From DASRIA01 sp035650255 (lineage in GTDB: Bacteria > Actinomycetota > Thermoleophilia > Solirubrobacterales > JBBDJG01), in contig DASRIA010000045.1 in the NCBI GenBank assembly GCA_035650255.1, positions 1-64,000 on the forward strand: a DNA stretch of 64,000 bases, in the 5' to 3' direction. The position numbers were made by a program, and so were the translations under genes. The notes below the pieces were generated by a model. It saw only the letters and a program-made list of their open reading frames with translations, made no database searches and had not been told where the DNA came from. This document shows, piece after piece, positions 25,580 to 32,585 of this stretch (position 1 is its first letter; the number at the start of each line of letters is the position of its first letter).

Positions 25580-25744
25580 GTGGACCAGCAGCACCAAGAC
25601 GCCTGGGAGGCACTCCGGGCGAACGCCAGAAATCACCCGGTCATAGTCGAGCAAGGCGACCGCCTGCTCAACAGCGTCGAGGAGATCACCCGCCAGTCGC
25701 TCCTCGCGTGCTACGGCCCGCACTGCTTCACGATCTCCAACTAG
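25580..25744 (+). CDS. small 54-residue protein with Cys-containing C-terminus
   Basis: GTG 25580 is preceded at optimal spacing by GGGGGAGG and followed by a strong hairpin, so this looks like a genuine one-gene unit. The protein starts VDQQHQDAWEALRANARNHP, has an amphipathic helix (RLLNSVEEITRQSLL) and ends ACYGPHCFTISN with two Cys four residues apart. The split into a charged leader-like N-terminus and a short Cys/Tyr/His-rich end resembles a peptide precursor, but no modification enzyme is encoded nearby. An ATG at 25523 in the same frame would add a Gly/Glu-rich stretch inside the hairpin region and is less likely. Family not recognised. Confidence 0.55.
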   Translation: MDQQHQDAWEALRANARNHPVIVEQGDRLLNSVEEITRQSLLACYGPHCFTISN

Positions 25745-25768
25745 GGGATCGTCATCGCAGTTCCGACC

Positions 25769-25790
25769 GAGCCGGCCCCCGGGCCGGCTC
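25769..25790. terminator. strong palindrome between convergent genes, probable bidirectional terminator
   Basis: GAGCCGGCCC and GGGCCGGCTC form a perfect 10-bp inverted repeat (practical stem ~8-9 bp). It lies between the small plus-strand gene (stop 25744) and the minus-strand phosphoesterase gene (stop 25805). A short T/C-rich run follows on the plus strand. Confidence 0.6.
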
Positions 25791-25804
25791 GTCTCGTTCC
25801 GGGC

Positions 25805-27610
25805 CTAGGAGCAGGTCGCCGAGCCGGAGTCCAGCGTGGAGCCGTCCTCGGCCTGGAAGCGCCAGTCGTACGAGGTCGGATGCAGCGTCATCCGCAGCAC
25901 CCCGTACGCCCCCGCGATGCGCACCTCACTGTTCGCGCGCGGGGCCCCCATCTGGTGAAGGGCCTTGCCGCCGGTTCCCACGATGAACTCGCGGATCCCC
26001 GTCGGGCTCGCCACCGCAGCCGGGGTCTGGGGCCCGAACCGCTCGTAGGTGTGTTCGTGCCCGGACAGCACGACATCCGCACCCGCGGCATGCAGCCGGT
26101 CCCAGAAGGGCGCCGTCAAACCGTTGTTGCCGTGCTGGGCCCCGGAGGAGAAGCGCGGGTGGTGCCAGTACGCGAGCACACACCGGTTCGTGCGCCCGGC
26201 CAGGTCGGACGTGAGGAACGACGTCGCCTGCGGCACGTTCGTGGAGTCGAGCGAGATCAAGTGCCACGCCCCGAGGTCATACGAGTAGTTCGCCGGCTTG
26301 CGGAAGTACTCGCCGTATCCGGACGACGGTGGATCGTGGTTGCCCGGGCTCGGCATGGTGATGTTCTTCATGCGCCCCCAGTGGGGGGTGTAGTACCTCT
26401 GGAAGCTCGCCAGCTCGCCGGACTCGTACTGGTTGTCGCCGAGGGTCAGGACCCTGGTCGGGACGTCGGCCGCGATCAGGTTCGAGGTCTCGTCGTCGTG
26501 ACAGGTCGTGTCCTGGGCGCATGAGATGTCGCCCGCCGCCACGATGGTCGGGGACGGAGGCGGCCCGGGATCGCGAGGCCGGTAATAGACGAGCTCCCCG
26601 GCCTCACCCTGTACCGAGCCCGACACGGGCAGGAACTGCGTCACGACGACGCCCGGTTGGCCGGTGGGGAGATTCAGCGGCGTGTACGTGGGATTGGCGA
26701 ACGCCCGTGAGCCCCCGTGGGTCCGGATCGCGAGCTGCGTCGCTCCGCCGCCCGCCCACAGGAAGTTGCGCCAGGAGCCGAAGTCGCCCGCCACGAGCTG
26801 CGCCTCGTACAGGCGCTGGCCTTGCCCGTCGTAGAACCCGGCGTCCCGGTCCCCGATGTGGCCGTTCGGGGATGCGCCCGCGCCGAGGACGACGGAGTCC
26901 GCCCCGGGGGCGGTGCTCGTGCTCCACGTGGTGGGATCGAACTGGCGCAGCGTCCCGCGCGCCTGACGATCCATCTTGCAGTCCTTGAAGTAGTGGAAGC
27001 TGAGCTGGATGTTCGACAGGGTCGACGTGGCCGATGTGATGGAGGGCGTCCCCTCGGCGCAGTTGGAGAGCGTGCGCGGCAACACCACGACCCGGCTTGC
27101 GACGGCGCGCATCAGGTCCTGCTCGGACGCGTAGTAGCGCAGCGACAGGCAGTTGCCGGTGCCTCCGGGACAACCGGTGTGCTTCTCGTAGGCGACCAGG
27201 GCGGCTCCGGCCGGGAGGTTGTAGATGGTCGCGTGCGAGCCGTTCGCGACCAGGTCGGCCTTGTGCTTCCAGATCATCAGGTCGAGGCTGGTGGCCACCT
27301 TGACCACCGCGCGCCCGTTGACGTACGTGTGGTAGATGCCCCTGTATCCGCCGTAGGGGTGAGGGACCACCTTCAGGGTGTCCATCGAGCTCCCCGCGCT
27401 GTCGCGCGTGCCGTAGCGGTACGCGGTCGACCCGGGAACGTCCTCGATGATGGTGCGCAGCGGCGTGGCTGCTTCGGCCGGTGCACCGGCCAAGGCCAGC
27501 ACGAACACCGACCAGAGGGCGGCCCGCCGGCAGGCGCGCGCGAGCGTCCTGCGACTGGTCGACCCGTGCCGTGGGCATCCGGCCCGCATTGCTCCCCTGT
27601 CCATGCTCAT
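25805..27610 (-). CDS. secreted metallophosphoesterase with N-terminal propeller-like domain
   Basis: A 601-residue secreted protein. The signal peptide is within residues 25-48 (ALWSVFVLALAGAPAEA). Residues ~50-345 are a Cys-containing beta-rich domain (YRYGTRDSAGSSMDTLKVV, SLDLMIWKHKADLVANGSHA) that resembles sugar-binding or propeller modules. Residues ~350-600 form a calcineurin-like phosphoesterase: AAGDISC, LTLGDNQYESGE, MPSPGNHD, LAYWHHPRFSS and VVLSGHEHTYERF give all five metal-binding blocks of purple-acid-phosphatase-like enzymes. It probably hydrolyses phosphate esters outside the cell. ATG 27589 with GGGGA just before it is an alternative start. Confidence 0.88.
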   Translation of the reverse strand: MSMDRGAMRAGCPRHGSTSRRTLARACRRAALWSVFVLALAGAPAEAATPLRTIIEDVPGSTAYRYGTRDSAGSSMDTLKVVPHPYGGYRGIYHTYVNGRAVVKVATSLDLMIWKHKADLVANGSHATIYNLPAGAALVAYEKHTGCPGGTGNCLSLRYYASEQDLMRAVASRVVVLPRTLSNCAEGTPSITSATSTLSNIQLSFHYFKDCKMDRQARGTLRQFDPTTWSTSTAPGADSVVLGAGASPNGHIGDRDAGFYDGQGQRLYEAQLVAGDFGSWRNFLWAGGGATQLAIRTHGGSRAFANPTYTPLNLPTGQPGVVVTQFLPVSGSVQGEAGELVYYRPRDPGPPPSPTIVAAGDISCAQDTTCHDDETSNLIAADVPTRVLTLGDNQYESGELASFQRYYTPHWGRMKNITMPSPGNHDPPSSGYGEYFRKPANYSYDLGAWHLISLDSTNVPQATSFLTSDLAGRTNRCVLAYWHHPRFSSGAQHGNNGLTAPFWDRLHAAGADVVLSGHEHTYERFGPQTPAAVASPTGIREFIVGTGGKALHQMGAPRANSEVRIAGAYGVLRMTLHPTSYDWRFQAEDGSTLDSGSATCS

Positions 27611-27688
27611 CGCATTCCAAGCGCCGAACGACCCGGCGCTCGGCTCAACCCTATGGGTTTTCCAGGCCTTATTGCAAGGCCCAGCGGT

Positions 27689-28570
27689 TCAGCCTGTTCG
27701 CCGCGCGACAGTCTCGAAGCGCGCGTAGAAGCCGAAAACCGAGACGCCGAAGCCGGCCAGGAAGGCGCTGCGCCACGGGCGGCCGGCGCCCACCAGCGCG
27801 CAGAAGCGCAGCAGCGCGGACTCCGGGCGTGACGTGGACGCAGTCCCGCGCCGAGCGGTCGCTGCGAGCAGGTGCCGGACCGCGAGATGCCACCGCGCGT
27901 ACTGCGGAGTGCGCCCGCTCTGCGTCTCGTAGGCCCGCAGCGGCCGCAGGCTGGGGTCGTCGAAGGCGCCGTCGCGGCGAATCCAGCGCCGCACCTCGGC
28001 GTCCTGCGCGGCGCCGCTCCACGCCAGCGCCTGCCACCCGACGTGGCCGGCCGTGCCCTCGACGATCCAGCGGTGCTCTCGCTCCTGCCCGTCGCCCAGG
28101 CAACCGAGCTGGGACTGCAGCACGTGCACGTACTCGTGGGCCGGGATCGCGGTCGCGGCGCGGGGATGGTTGCGGATCAACCACTGCCACTGGAGGTTGG
28201 CGGTGTCGATGCACAGGCCCCCCTCCCCGCCCTGGCCGATCACGGAGCGATCGCCGTCGGCTCCGGGGCACGGGTCGCCGCGGGCGATCCGGGCGCTCAC
28301 GGGGCCCCGCACCTTCCTTCCCAGAGCCACGCGGATGAAGCGGTCGGCGCGCCGCAGCCCGGCGGCGACGGCGCGCACGTCGGCGCGGCTCACGCCATCC
28401 TGGACGAGCAGCACCACCGGCGTCCCGCGCAGCGGTTGCTCCCGGGCCGGGAAGTCGTCGCCCGACGCGGCCAGCGCCCGTGCGGCGACGACGCCCAGCA
28501 AAGCGAGCGCGATGAGCACCAGACGCCGGCGGGACCGTGCCCGCCGGGCGGCTTGCGTGCGATGCGCCAC
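27689..28570 (-). CDS. membrane-anchored HExxH metallopeptidase-like protein
   Basis: A 293-residue protein from GTG 28570. The basic N-terminus (RRARSRRRL) and hydrophobic helix VLIALALLGVVAARALAA suggest a signal anchor. The key feature is AIPAHEYVHVLQSQLGC, an H-E-x-x-H zinc site, followed ~20 residues later by HRWIVEGTAGHVGW, which supplies the third ligand Glu of gluzincins (peptidase MA-like arrangement). Two Cys flank the domain (GDPCPGAD, GGLCIDTAN). The C-terminal ~80 residues end in a hydrophobic stretch (FLAGFGVSVFGFYARFE). The protein substrate is unknown. Its leaderless promoter faces that of the small gene at 28621. Confidence 0.65.
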   Translation of the reverse strand: MAHRTQAARRARSRRRLVLIALALLGVVAARALAASGDDFPAREQPLRGTPVVLLVQDGVSRADVRAVAAGLRRADRFIRVALGRKVRGPVSARIARGDPCPGADGDRSVIGQGGEGGLCIDTANLQWQWLIRNHPRAATAIPAHEYVHVLQSQLGCLGDGQEREHRWIVEGTAGHVGWQALAWSGAAQDAEVRRWIRRDGAFDDPSLRPLRAYETQSGRTPQYARWHLAVRHLLAATARRGTASTSRPESALLRFCALVGAGRPWRSAFLAGFGVSVFGFYARFETVARRTG

Positions 28571-28576
28571 CGCCCG

Positions 28577-28582
28577 ACTGTA
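28577..28582 (-). promoter_or_regulatory. -10 element TACAGT of leaderless promoter
   Basis: Read on the minus strand, TACAGT ends 6 nt before GTG 28570. Confidence 0.5.
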
Positions 28583-28608
28583 GCCCCCGCCCGGCACTCC
28601 CGCGACAT

Positions 28609-28614
28609 TAAGAT
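28609..28614 (+). promoter_or_regulatory. -10 element TAAGAT of leaderless promoter
   Basis: TAAGAT ends 6 nt before ATG 28621. Confidence 0.5.
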
Positions 28615-28620
28615 CGCCCC

Positions 28621-28842
28621 ATGCCACGCGACCGCTGGGGGATGAGACGCACTTTCCGCACGCCCCCCGGCCGATCGACCGTCAGCTGGCGCTGGGAGGT
28701 CGGATTGCCCCTCTTCGTGATGGGGGCTATGACCGCGCTGATCGCCGCTTCAGCCAACGCCGCGCCCGCAATCTTCTGGGTGGGCACGGTGGTCGCGGCG
28801 GTCGGAGCATCCCTCTTCTTTTCCGGCTGGATCAGCCGCTGA
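28621..28842 (+). CDS. small two-helix membrane protein
   Basis: A 73-residue protein: a basic N-terminus (MPRDRWGMRRTFRTPPGRST), then two hydrophobic helices (GLPLFVMGAMTALIAASANA and AIFWVGTVVAAVGASLFFSG), and a short WISR end. It probably sits in the membrane with the N-terminus inside. Its own leaderless-type promoter supports a real gene. It is divergent from the HExxH protein (50 bp between starts) and ends 7 bp from the convergent MerR gene. No homologue family comes to mind. Confidence 0.65.
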   Translation: MPRDRWGMRRTFRTPPGRSTVSWRWEVGLPLFVMGAMTALIAASANAAPAIFWVGTVVAAVGASLFFSGWISR

Positions 28843-28849
28843 CGCCGGC

Positions 28850-29632
28850 CTAACGCTTCGAGCGCCGCCTCTTCCGCGACGGCGGTTCCTCTCGGCCGAT
28901 CTTGGACAGCTCTCGTTCCAGCGCGCGCTCCACTGCCTCGGTCATCACAAGTCCGAAGACAGCCATCAGCGATTCGCCGGCGAGCGGTCGGAGCCGCTCG
29001 AATGCGTCGCGCACTTCCGGCCAGCGCTCGTCGGGCTCGCCGGACTCCTGGAACGGGCGCCAGATGTGGTCCAGGAACAGGCGGACGTAGGCTTTCGCGA
29101 TCGCGTCGGAGTGGCGCTTCAGCGTCTCCGTCAGGTCGAGCGCGACGTCGAGCGGCACGCCGAGCCGGGCGAGCTCGTTCGATGCCTGCTCCAGCCGGGG
29201 GCTGAGGAGCTCGAAGCGCCCGTCACCGAGCGGGCGCACGAAGCCGAGGCGCTGCGCCCGCTCGAGCGCCTCGAGCGAGGCCTGCCTGCCCCAGCGCTCG
29301 GCGAAGTGGTTCGCGTCCACGATCTCCGAGGGCTCGTCGGTGAACGGCTGCGCGAGCGCGCGGGTGAAGTCCAGCACCGCGGCCGAGGACGACCCGGGGG
29401 TGCGCTCGACGATGCGCTTGATCGCCTCGAGGTTGAAGCCCTCGGCCTGGAGGTCCTTCACCAGCTCCAGCCGGACGGCATGCTCGGGCCCGTAGTAGCC
29501 CGTGCGGCCCCGGATCTCGGGCGGCGGCAGCAGCCCGCGCGACTGGTGGGCGCGCACGTTGCGCACCGTCATGCCGACCTGGGCGGCCAGCTCGTCGATC
29601 GTGAGCAGATCCGGCTGTGTGATGTCGGTCAC
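28850..29632 (-). CDS. MerR-family transcriptional regulator
   Basis: A 260-residue protein with an N-terminal MerR winged helix (LLTIDELAAQVGMTVRNVRA, then HQSRGLLPPPEIRGRTGYYG) and the usual helix EHAVRLELVKDLQAEGFNLE. The C-terminal effector part is long (~150 residues), all-helical and lacks the Cys pairs of metal sensors. It carries VRLFLDHIWRPFQESGEPDE and a basic tail (PPSRKRRRSKR), so the inducer may be a small organic molecule. It is divergent from the large membrane protein at 29726, with an inverted repeat in between, so it most likely controls that gene and itself. Confidence 0.9.
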   Translation of the reverse strand: MTDITQPDLLTIDELAAQVGMTVRNVRAHQSRGLLPPPEIRGRTGYYGPEHAVRLELVKDLQAEGFNLEAIKRIVERTPGSSSAAVLDFTRALAQPFTDEPSEIVDANHFAERWGRQASLEALERAQRLGFVRPLGDGRFELLSPRLEQASNELARLGVPLDVALDLTETLKRHSDAIAKAYVRLFLDHIWRPFQESGEPDERWPEVRDAFERLRPLAGESLMAVFGLVMTEAVERALERELSKIGREEPPSRKRRRSKR

Positions 29633-29643
29633 AGGTGGTTTAA

Positions 29644-29680
29644 GTTACACCTTGACATGTGACACTGATCCATGTAACAG
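29644..29680. promoter_or_regulatory. promoter and MerR-type operator between merR-like gene and membrane protein gene
   Basis: On the plus strand TTGACA (29652-29657), a 17-bp spacer and TAACAG (29675-29680) form the best sigma-70-type promoter in the window. GTTACA (29644-29649) and TGTAAC (29673-29678) are inverted arms around the promoter, and ACATGT (29655-29660) lies inside. Binding across the -35/-10 interval is the known mode of MerR regulators. Confidence 0.6.
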
Positions 29681-29725
29681 TTTCCGCCGTCATGGTCGTG
29701 CTGACCGCGTCATCGGAGGTTCCCA

Positions 29726-31648
29726 GTGTTTTCTGAAGCCGCTGCCTCGATCCTCTCCATCCTCCCCGTGGCCGCGGCCGAGCCCGCCGGTGGCGCCGAT
29801 ACGGCGCAGGTCGCGATCGCCACGGCCGGTGCGTCGCTCGCCTCCGCAGTCCTGCTGGGCCTCGCGATGGGGCACCGCTCCGGGCGCGTGCAGGTGCTCG
29901 GCCGCGTGGCCGGCGTCGCCGCCCGCGCCACCGGCCTCCCGCCCTGGGCGGCGCTGCCGGCCGCACTCGGGGGGCTGGCCCTGATCGTCGCGCTGCTCGG
30001 CATGTACTGGGACATCTCGCTCCACATCGACAACGGCCGCGACGCGGGACCGCTCGCCAACCCCGCCCACTACCTGATCCTGGCGGGGCTGTTCGGCGTG
30101 TTCGCCTCCGGCGTGCTGGCCATCGTCCTGCCGCAGGAGCGCCCCGGGCCCGGCGCGGTCCGGATCGCGCGCGGATGGTACGCGCCGGCGGGCGGCGTGC
30201 TGATGGCCGCCTGCGGCGCGTTTTCGCTGATCGCGTTCCCGCTGGACGACGTGTGGCACCGGTTGTTCGGCCAGGACGTGACGCTGTGGGGCCCGACGCA
30301 CCTGATGCTGATCGGGGGCGCCGGGCTCTCCCTGGTGGCGCAGTCCGTGCTGCTGGCGGAGGGCCTCAGGAGCCGCGCACGCAAGGCGCGGCCGTCCACC
30401 CGCCCGGCGCCGCGCTTCCAGCTGCAGCCGCAACACGTGACGGCCCTTCGGCGGCTCGCGCTGATGGGCGGGCTGCTGGTCGGGCTGTCGACCTTCCAGG
30501 CCGAGTTCGACTTTGGCGTGCCGCAGTACCGGCTCGTCTTCCAGCCGCTGCTGATCGCGCTCGCCGCCGGTGCCGCCCTCGTGACGGCGCGGCTGTGGAT
30601 CGGCCGCGGCGGAGCGCTCGGAGCCGCCCTCTTCTTCCTGGTCCTGCGCGGCGTGGTGAGCCTGTTCGTCGGGCCCGTGTTCGGCCAGACCACCCCCAGC
30701 CTCCCGCTGTATCTGGGCGAGGCGGCGTGCGTGGAGCTGCTGGCGCTCGTGCTCGCGCGGCGGCCGCTGGTGCTCGGCGCGGCCAGCGGAGTCGCGATCG
30801 GCACCGTCGGCCTCGCCACGGAGTGGGGCTGGTCGCAGTTCGCGATGCGCCTGCCGTGGACCGGTGACCTGCTCCCCGAGGCAATCGGCTTCGCGGTCAT
30901 TGCCGGAGTCGCGGGCGGCATCGCCGGGGCGCTGCTGGCGCTCGGCCTGCGCGGTGAGCTGCCGCGTCCCGCCATCGCGCGCGGAGGAATCGCACTCGCC
31001 ACCGCGCTCGTGGCGCTGGTGGTGGCGGCGAGCCTCGTCACCGAGGAACCTCGAGGCGCACGCGTGAGCGTCGCCCTCGATGCGCCGCAGGCCGGCGACG
31101 AGCGCGCGGCTCACGCGACGGTGCGGGTCGCGCCGCGCTCCCTTGCCGACGACCCCGCCTGGCTGACCGTGACCGCGTGGCAGGGCGGCGGGCTGCACGT
31201 CGACCACCTGAAGCAGATCGCGCCCGGCGTGTTCCGCACGACGAAGCCGATCCCGCTGCACGGCTCGTGGAAGTCGCTCGTGCGGCTGCACTCCGGCAAC
31301 GCCGTGCTGGGGGCGCCGGTCTACATGGCCGCCGACCCGGCGATCCCCGCGCCGGAGATCCCCGCCACGGCGCAGTTCACCCGGTCGCTGCAACGCGACA
31401 CGGAGGTCCTCCAGCGCGAGCGCGACTTCGACGTGCCCGCGTGGCTGTGGGGAGGCGCCTCGGCCCTGGTCGTGGCGCTCTACCTGTCGCTGCTGGCGGC
31501 GCTCTCCTGGGGCGTCGGCCGCATCGGCCGGACCCGCGGCTCAGCGCCGGTCACACAGGAGCGCCGTGACGTCGGCGAGAACCGCCTGGGGCTCGCGTTC
31601 GAGACGCCGGTCCGTCACGCGCAGAACCCGGTAGCCGGCAAGCTGTAG
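29726..31648 (+). CDS. large polytopic membrane protein with FixH/YtkA-like C-terminal domain
   Basis: A 640-residue protein with about 11-12 transmembrane helices in residues ~30-440. Characteristic segments are LIVALLGMYWDISLHIDNGR, ANPAHYLILAGLFGVFASGV and ATEWGWSQFAMRLPWTGDLL. A periplasmic beta domain (~445-550: VSVALDAPQAGDERAAHATV, LHVDHLKQIAPGVFRTTKPI) resembles FixH/YtkA domains, which are linked to metal (copper) handling and cytochrome oxidase assembly. One more helix follows at ~572-595. Histidines in the early helices could bind metal or haem. GTG 29726 has GGAGG upstream. The last ~36 residues are read from sequence overlapping the convergent gene, so an original stop may have been lost. 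Confidence 0.7.
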   Translation: MFSEAAASILSILPVAAAEPAGGADTAQVAIATAGASLASAVLLGLAMGHRSGRVQVLGRVAGVAARATGLPPWAALPAALGGLALIVALLGMYWDISLHIDNGRDAGPLANPAHYLILAGLFGVFASGVLAIVLPQERPGPGAVRIARGWYAPAGGVLMAACGAFSLIAFPLDDVWHRLFGQDVTLWGPTHLMLIGGAGLSLVAQSVLLAEGLRSRARKARPSTRPAPRFQLQPQHVTALRRLALMGGLLVGLSTFQAEFDFGVPQYRLVFQPLLIALAAGAALVTARLWIGRGGALGAALFFLVLRGVVSLFVGPVFGQTTPSLPLYLGEAACVELLALVLARRPLVLGAASGVAIGTVGLATEWGWSQFAMRLPWTGDLLPEAIGFAVIAGVAGGIAGALLALGLRGELPRPAIARGGIALATALVALVVAASLVTEEPRGARVSVALDAPQAGDERAAHATVRVAPRSLADDPAWLTVTAWQGGGLHVDHLKQIAPGVFRTTKPIPLHGSWKSLVRLHSGNAVLGAPVYMAADPAIPAPEIPATAQFTRSLQRDTEVLQRERDFDVPAWLWGGASALVVALYLSLLAALSWGVGRIGRTRGSAPVTQERRDVGENRLGLAFETPVRHAQNPVAGKL

Positions 31649-32479
31649 TTCGGCGTCGCGCTTGCGGTCGCGCTCGAACGCCGCGCGGGTGTCGTGGAAC
31701 GCGCGGCTGTCGAGCTCGACCACCAGGCGCTGCTCCTCCCAGACCAAGTCGGCCTCGCCACCCGCGATCCATAGGTTGGCGGCCGGAGCCGGCAGGCCGG
31801 CTTTCCGGACCAGCTGCAGCATTTTCCGCTCGAGCGCCGAACGCGTGAAGGCCGGCTCCCTGTAGGCACACAGGACGTCGCGCAGGGCGCTTGCCCCACG
31901 GCGACCCTTGCCGCGGGCGAGGACTCGATCGATCTCGCTCAGGTCGAACACCTGTAGGCGCTCCGCCGTCTCGACCGCGCGCGTGAGCTGATGCCGCCTC
32001 GCCACTCCTGCGATGTCGATCAATGTCCGTGCCACCGAAGTGACCGGGATCCCCTCGTGCACGATCCGATCCTCGGGATCGAGCCGGCGTGTGCGGTGGA
32101 CCACGATGCCGGCCGGACCCGCGCGACTGGTGCCCGGAACCGTCACCTCGACGTGCCTCGACGAGGTAGGGAGGAGATTCAGATGCGCCGCGGCGCATCC
32201 ATGGCTGAGCAGCGCGGCCGGACCCGCGGCGAGTACCGCAGCCATCCAGCGGCCGCCGGCCGGAATCAGCGGGTGGCCCACCGCGTAGACCCCGACGTGA
32301 ATCTGGTGCAGCCGGCCCATGGTCACTCGGTGGCCGATTGCATCCGGACCAATGCCAAGCTCGATGAGTTGCCGGTGCGCGACCACGCCGTACTGACGTT
32401 GCGCAAGCTGCCCCACCAACCCGTCAACTGGCAGCTCTCGACCGTCGATAACGCGGTCGAGAGCTGCCACTTCGGTCAT
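31541..32479 (-). CDS. AbiEi-like wHTH plus DUF559 (VSR-like nuclease fold) protein
   Basis: A 312-residue protein. The N-terminal part (GLVGQLAQRQYGVVAHRQLI, then RVTMGRLHQIHVGVYAVGHP) is the winged-helix/AbiEi-type antitoxin-like domain. The C-terminal ~100 residues (SALERKMLQLVRKAGLPAPA, then ADLVWEEQRLVVELDSRAFH and DRKRDAELQLAGYRVLRVT) match DUF559, whose E/D-x-V-W-x-x-x-x-L-x-x-E-L-D resembles the VSR/restriction-endonuclease-like core. Such standalone proteins are very frequent in Actinobacteria and their role is unsettled; no AbiEii toxin gene is adjacent. It overlaps the end of the convergent membrane-protein gene by 108 bp. Confidence 0.8.
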   Translation of the reverse strand: MTEVAALDRVIDGRELPVDGLVGQLAQRQYGVVAHRQLIELGIGPDAIGHRVTMGRLHQIHVGVYAVGHPLIPAGGRWMAAVLAAGPAALLSHGCAAAHLNLLPTSSRHVEVTVPGTSRAGPAGIVVHRTRRLDPEDRIVHEGIPVTSVARTLIDIAGVARRHQLTRAVETAERLQVFDLSEIDRVLARGKGRRGASALRDVLCAYREPAFTRSALERKMLQLVRKAGLPAPAANLWIAGGEADLVWEEQRLVVELDSRAFHDTRAAFERDRKRDAELQLAGYRVLRVTDRRLEREPQAVLADVTALLCDRR

Positions 32480-32559
32480 GGCCCGGATGATGGCCGCGTC
32501 GGCGCACCGGAACCACGCCTGCGTGTGACGGAACTACGCGTGTATGTAAGAAACTGCGG

Positions 32560-32576
32560 CGCCCGAGCCCCGGGCG
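32560..32576 (-). terminator. possible terminator after the di-haem protein gene
   Basis: Read on the minus strand, CGCCCG-GGGCT-CGGGCG forms a 6-bp stem that starts 9 bp after the stop at 32586. It is followed by the T-rich CAGTTTCTTACAT. Confidence 0.4.
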
Positions 32577-32585
32577 TGCGCGTCG

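Noticed and set aside
20529..25613. A 1694-codon open frame on the minus strand opposite the giant surface protein
   Set aside because: It has no domain-like pattern, is Arg/Val/Gly/Ala-rich as expected of a GC-skewed shadow frame, and lies fully opposite a strongly supported gene with signal peptide, repeats and ribosome site.
31541..32479. A type IV toxin-antitoxin pair (AbiE)
   Set aside because: Only the AbiEi-like/DUF559 protein is present; no AbiEii nucleotidyltransferase is encoded beside it.
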